A stretch of DNA of 64,000 nucleotides from Tritrichomonas foetus (taxonomy: Eukaryota; Parabasalia; Tritrichomonadida; Tritrichomonadidae), in the NCBI GenBank assembly GCA_001839685.1, contig MLAK01000638.1, positions 134,237 through 198,236 of the forward strand, given 5' to 3'. A program made the position numbers and the translations under genes. Shown here piece by piece: positions 61,698 through 64,000 of this stretch. The stretch's first letter is position 1. The number at the start of each line of letters is the position of its first letter. The notes beneath the pieces are model-generated. The model was not told where the DNA came from, made no database searches, and saw nothing but the letters and a program-made list of their open reading frames with translations.

Positions 61698-61913
61698 TTA
61701 GGCATCAATGAGAAGATTATGAATGTTTTGCCATCTAAATGGCGAGTCATCAGAAAATTCACTTGGCATTGAGTCTGGAAAAAAACATATTGTATTCCAT
61801 TTTTCTTGATTTGGTCTTTCAATCGTTGTATCTGTATCCCTGCTTGAGAATGTGCTGTTGAGGACTGCCAGTCTATTTTCTTCATATACTAAAATTTTAT
61901 GACAGAAAAGATT
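61698..61913 (-). pseudogene. Possible C-terminal remnant of an unknown protein
   Basis: About 71 codons open on the minus strand between a TGA and a TAA at 61698. The translation is compositionally protein-like and reads ILVYEENRLAVLNSTFSS, then ERPNQEKWNTICFFPDS and SEFSDDSPFRWQNIHNLL, unlike the AT-driven frames around. There is no ATG at the front, so it looks like the last part of a lost gene. I do not recognise the family. Confidence 0.4.
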
Positions 61914-63609
61914 TCAATACATTCTTATTTGTCAAATGGAAATTGAATTAATTCAACATCACTGAGTTAAAACTATCAAAATTTTCGCGATTTTTAATTA
62001 AAAATCGATAGAAGAAGTGTAAATAGAATTATGGGAAGCAGTATTATAATCTTTATGATTCTTGGAAAAAAAGCTTCTCACAATTTTTTTTTAGACTTTC
62101 TCCAAAATCGCTCTTTTTTCGGTTTAATTGTTGCAAAATTTCAAAACTATGAATAAATATGGCTCATAACTATAAAAAATAGATTTAACAATTGACTGAA
62201 AGCTGTTCACCCGAAAACTGAAACAATAGCTTCTTCAGAATCATTTTCAAAATATTTTTGAATTCGGCCATTTGCGAAGTTTGCGATAAGGGAAATTTTC
62301 GTCATTCTTTTAGCTATTTGGGTTTTGATTTTTGACTGATGGTATTAAGTAATACTGATGATAAGGATCATTTTAGTGATTTCGTACGTTAAGACTATTT
62401 AGTTTGTATACATCTAGAAAAAAACAAAATTTTCTGACATATGTTTGAAAAAAATGGAGATTCTCAGAATTTCAATTCAATTCTAATTCAATTCACGTTC
62501 TGTCAATGTTAACATCATTCTCATTTAGGCCTTTAAATTAATTGATTGCGCATAGCAATGAAATTTTCTCATTAGAATAATGACAAGAATTTTATAATTA
62601 TTATTATTTGATTCTTTATTCATAAGGTTTAGTGAATCGATAAGCATATCACTAATATAAAAAACAAATATCACGAAATTGGCCTGTAACAAATATTCTA
62701 CCAATTAAGGTAGTAGAATATAGAGTAGTAACAATTTGCTGGATTGTGCCAGATTCACCATAGGAATTCCCCACGAAGGTCAATTATTTCAACCTTTGTG
62801 AAGGGGAGTAATTATTATATAAAAGAAAAAGTTGCTTCATGTGGAGCGTTTTCAATATCATTTTCGAGATTTTGAATTGTCTAAAAAATATGTTTTGAAT
62901 ACTATTCCATATACGAAAAAATTAAAGTCAGTGATCTGGACGAAGTTTTCCCCGTTGCAAAAACTTTACAGGCGAAATAAAAGAAGCGATTATCTCAATT
63001 TCAACAAGCACCAAATTACAGATGTGAAAACAAATGATTATTTTGTTGTCACAAATTTCATCTTTATTGTGGATGTGCCGTTTAAATGAATTTTAAACAA
63101 TTTTCTTATTCATAGTAAATTTTTTTCTCGACCTATTTTTTTTTTTAATTTAATCAAGTTCTTTTTCCTTTTTCTGGATTTAATTCCACATGGAGATATT
63201 ATTTTTGTTTATTTGCTGCACTATGGTGCATATTTTGTGGTGAGTAAAAATATTATTTAGGCTGTTTGGCCGTATTCGATTGAGAAATGGGTGATATTGT
63301 ATATATATTTCGGATTAAATACTTTTTACAGCTATTATTTCGTAAAAATGGGAGATTAATGGTCCATAGTGGATTTTTACATTTTGTGAATTCCAGCTTT
63401 TGTTCTTATACTCTTACCAAGATAGTATCATTCTAACTTATTTCTCATAAATATTTTATCCTTTATGAAATCTTGACTTTACAGCCATTTTCATTTCCTT
63501 ATGAACTAAATATATTTTTTTTCTTTTTTTTCATCCAATTGTGATGAATTATTTTACGATTTTTACCTTTTTATACAGCAGTGCATTTCCCTATCTATCC
63601 ATAAATACT
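61914..63609. other. Intergenic, with small inverted repeats
   Basis: No gene supported. TATTCTACC/GGTAGTAGAATA symmetry occurs near 62694-62720, and near 62765-62810 a CCCCAC-GAAGGT segment pairs with ACCTTTGTGAAGGGG. An 85-codon frame at 62832..63089 opens only from a TTG and has no known motif. Confidence 0.45.
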
Positions 63610-63753
63610 TAAGGCTCGCTGGTGCCAGTAAAATCACCTAATCTCAGTTACTACACTGGCATGGCAAGCTGTGAAAGACTGGATAATGAAATCAAGAAAT
63701 AAGGAATTTATTTTCTGGTCACTATGAAAAAGCACTGGCCCCAGCGAGCCTTA
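63610..63753. mobile_element. Short MITE with TA target duplication
   Basis: TAAGGCTCGCTGGTGCCAGT (63610..63629) and the reverse complement of 63734..63753 agree in 19 of 20 bases. TA stands at each outer end, consistent with Tc1/mariner-type insertion. The 104-base centre holds no gene. Total 144 bases. A tandem of TGAATAATGAAGTTAA-like units lies further right (about 63830..63872). Confidence 0.7.
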
Positions 63754-64000
63754 TAAACACTATATGTCTTTGGTCTCAATATTCCCATATTTATTTGAAT
63801 AAAAAAAAAGAAGGAACGAAATAAAAACTAATGAAGTAAATGAATAATGAAGTTAATGAATAATGAAGTAAAGGATTAATGTAATCAAGGAATAAAAAAA
63901 TTAAGGGGCAACTGACATCACATCGAGCTATATCAAAATTTTGAAGCAGCTCTATGAATGATTTAGAAAAAGTTATGTTACTAGAATTATTGAAAAAGTT

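Noticed and set aside
62832..63089. 85-codon plus-strand frame
   Set aside because: Opens only from TTG, basic and Tyr/Phe/Lys-rich, no motif and no promoter-like sequence.

Overview
This is AT-rich nuclear DNA of a unicellular eukaryote, most likely a trichomonad (Parabasalia, Trichomonas/Tritrichomonas type). The evidence is long intronless genes; multiple divergent Rab GTPases ending in CC; BTB proteins with an F5/8 type C (discoidin) tail; DUF3447-style ankyrin proteins; Sel1-repeat proteins; a very large multi-pass protein with a C-terminal adenylyl cyclase domain; and TCA(C/T)T(T/A)-like initiator motifs a few bases to about 30 bases before several ATGs, as known from trichomonad promoters. 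The species cannot be fixed from the sequence alone. Several frames can be opened further upstream only with GTG or TTG; for these I use the first in-frame ATG.

Layout. 0.6-1.2 kb: Rab-like GTPase. 1.57-4.73 kb: a complete-looking DNA transposon with 28-bp perfect terminal inverted repeats, a DDE transposase on the minus strand and a divergent second gene of unknown function. 4.9-6.3 kb: BTB + F5/8C gene broken at two homopolymers. 6.6-8.3 kb: CAMK-like kinase. 8.3-11.5 kb: gene-poor DNA with a 23-bp minisatellite and a decayed ankyrin/DUF3447 gene. 11.5-13.2 kb: coiled-coil protein. 13.9-14.3 kb: ADF-H (coactosin/cofilin-like) protein. 15.15-15.6 kb: four-span membrane protein broken at a nine-base homopolymer. 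16-18.2 kb: BTB-like/N-Q-rich/possible CAP-like protein. 18.7-19.3 kb: second Rab. 19.7-20.9 kb: intact BTB + F5/8C protein. 21.1-24.1 kb: class 3 lipase and a kinase with an MGCSC lipidation-type N-terminus. 24.67-25.41 kb: non-autonomous TIR element. 26.3-31.5 kb: two tandem Sel1-type proteins. 32.2-33.9 kb: Vps33-like SM protein. 34.3-38.3 kb: ankyrin protein, tetraspanin, monoglyceride-lipase-like hydrolase. 38.5-38.8 kb: GC-rich inverted-repeat island. 39.1-39.4 kb: orphan piece of a cyclase domain. 39.6-44.4 kb: 1596-residue adenylyl cyclase. 47.2-48.0 kb: ubiquitin-like-domain protein. 49.0-57.3 kb: 2786-residue bridge-like lipid transfer protein of the Csf1/BLTP1 type. 57.5 kb: a tRNA with anticodon GAC. 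57.7-61.2 kb: secreted/surface protein with two ~500-residue repeats. 63.61-63.75 kb: a TA-flanked MITE.

The genes are independent single-gene units on both strands, not operons. Common themes are membrane traffic and lipid handling (two Rabs, Vps33, BLTP1, two lipases, tetraspanin), signalling (two kinases, cyclase) and trichomonad-expanded repeat or adhesion-like families. Eleven single N bases fall only in repeated material (both TIR elements and the internally duplicated gene), which suggests consensus ambiguity between copies.
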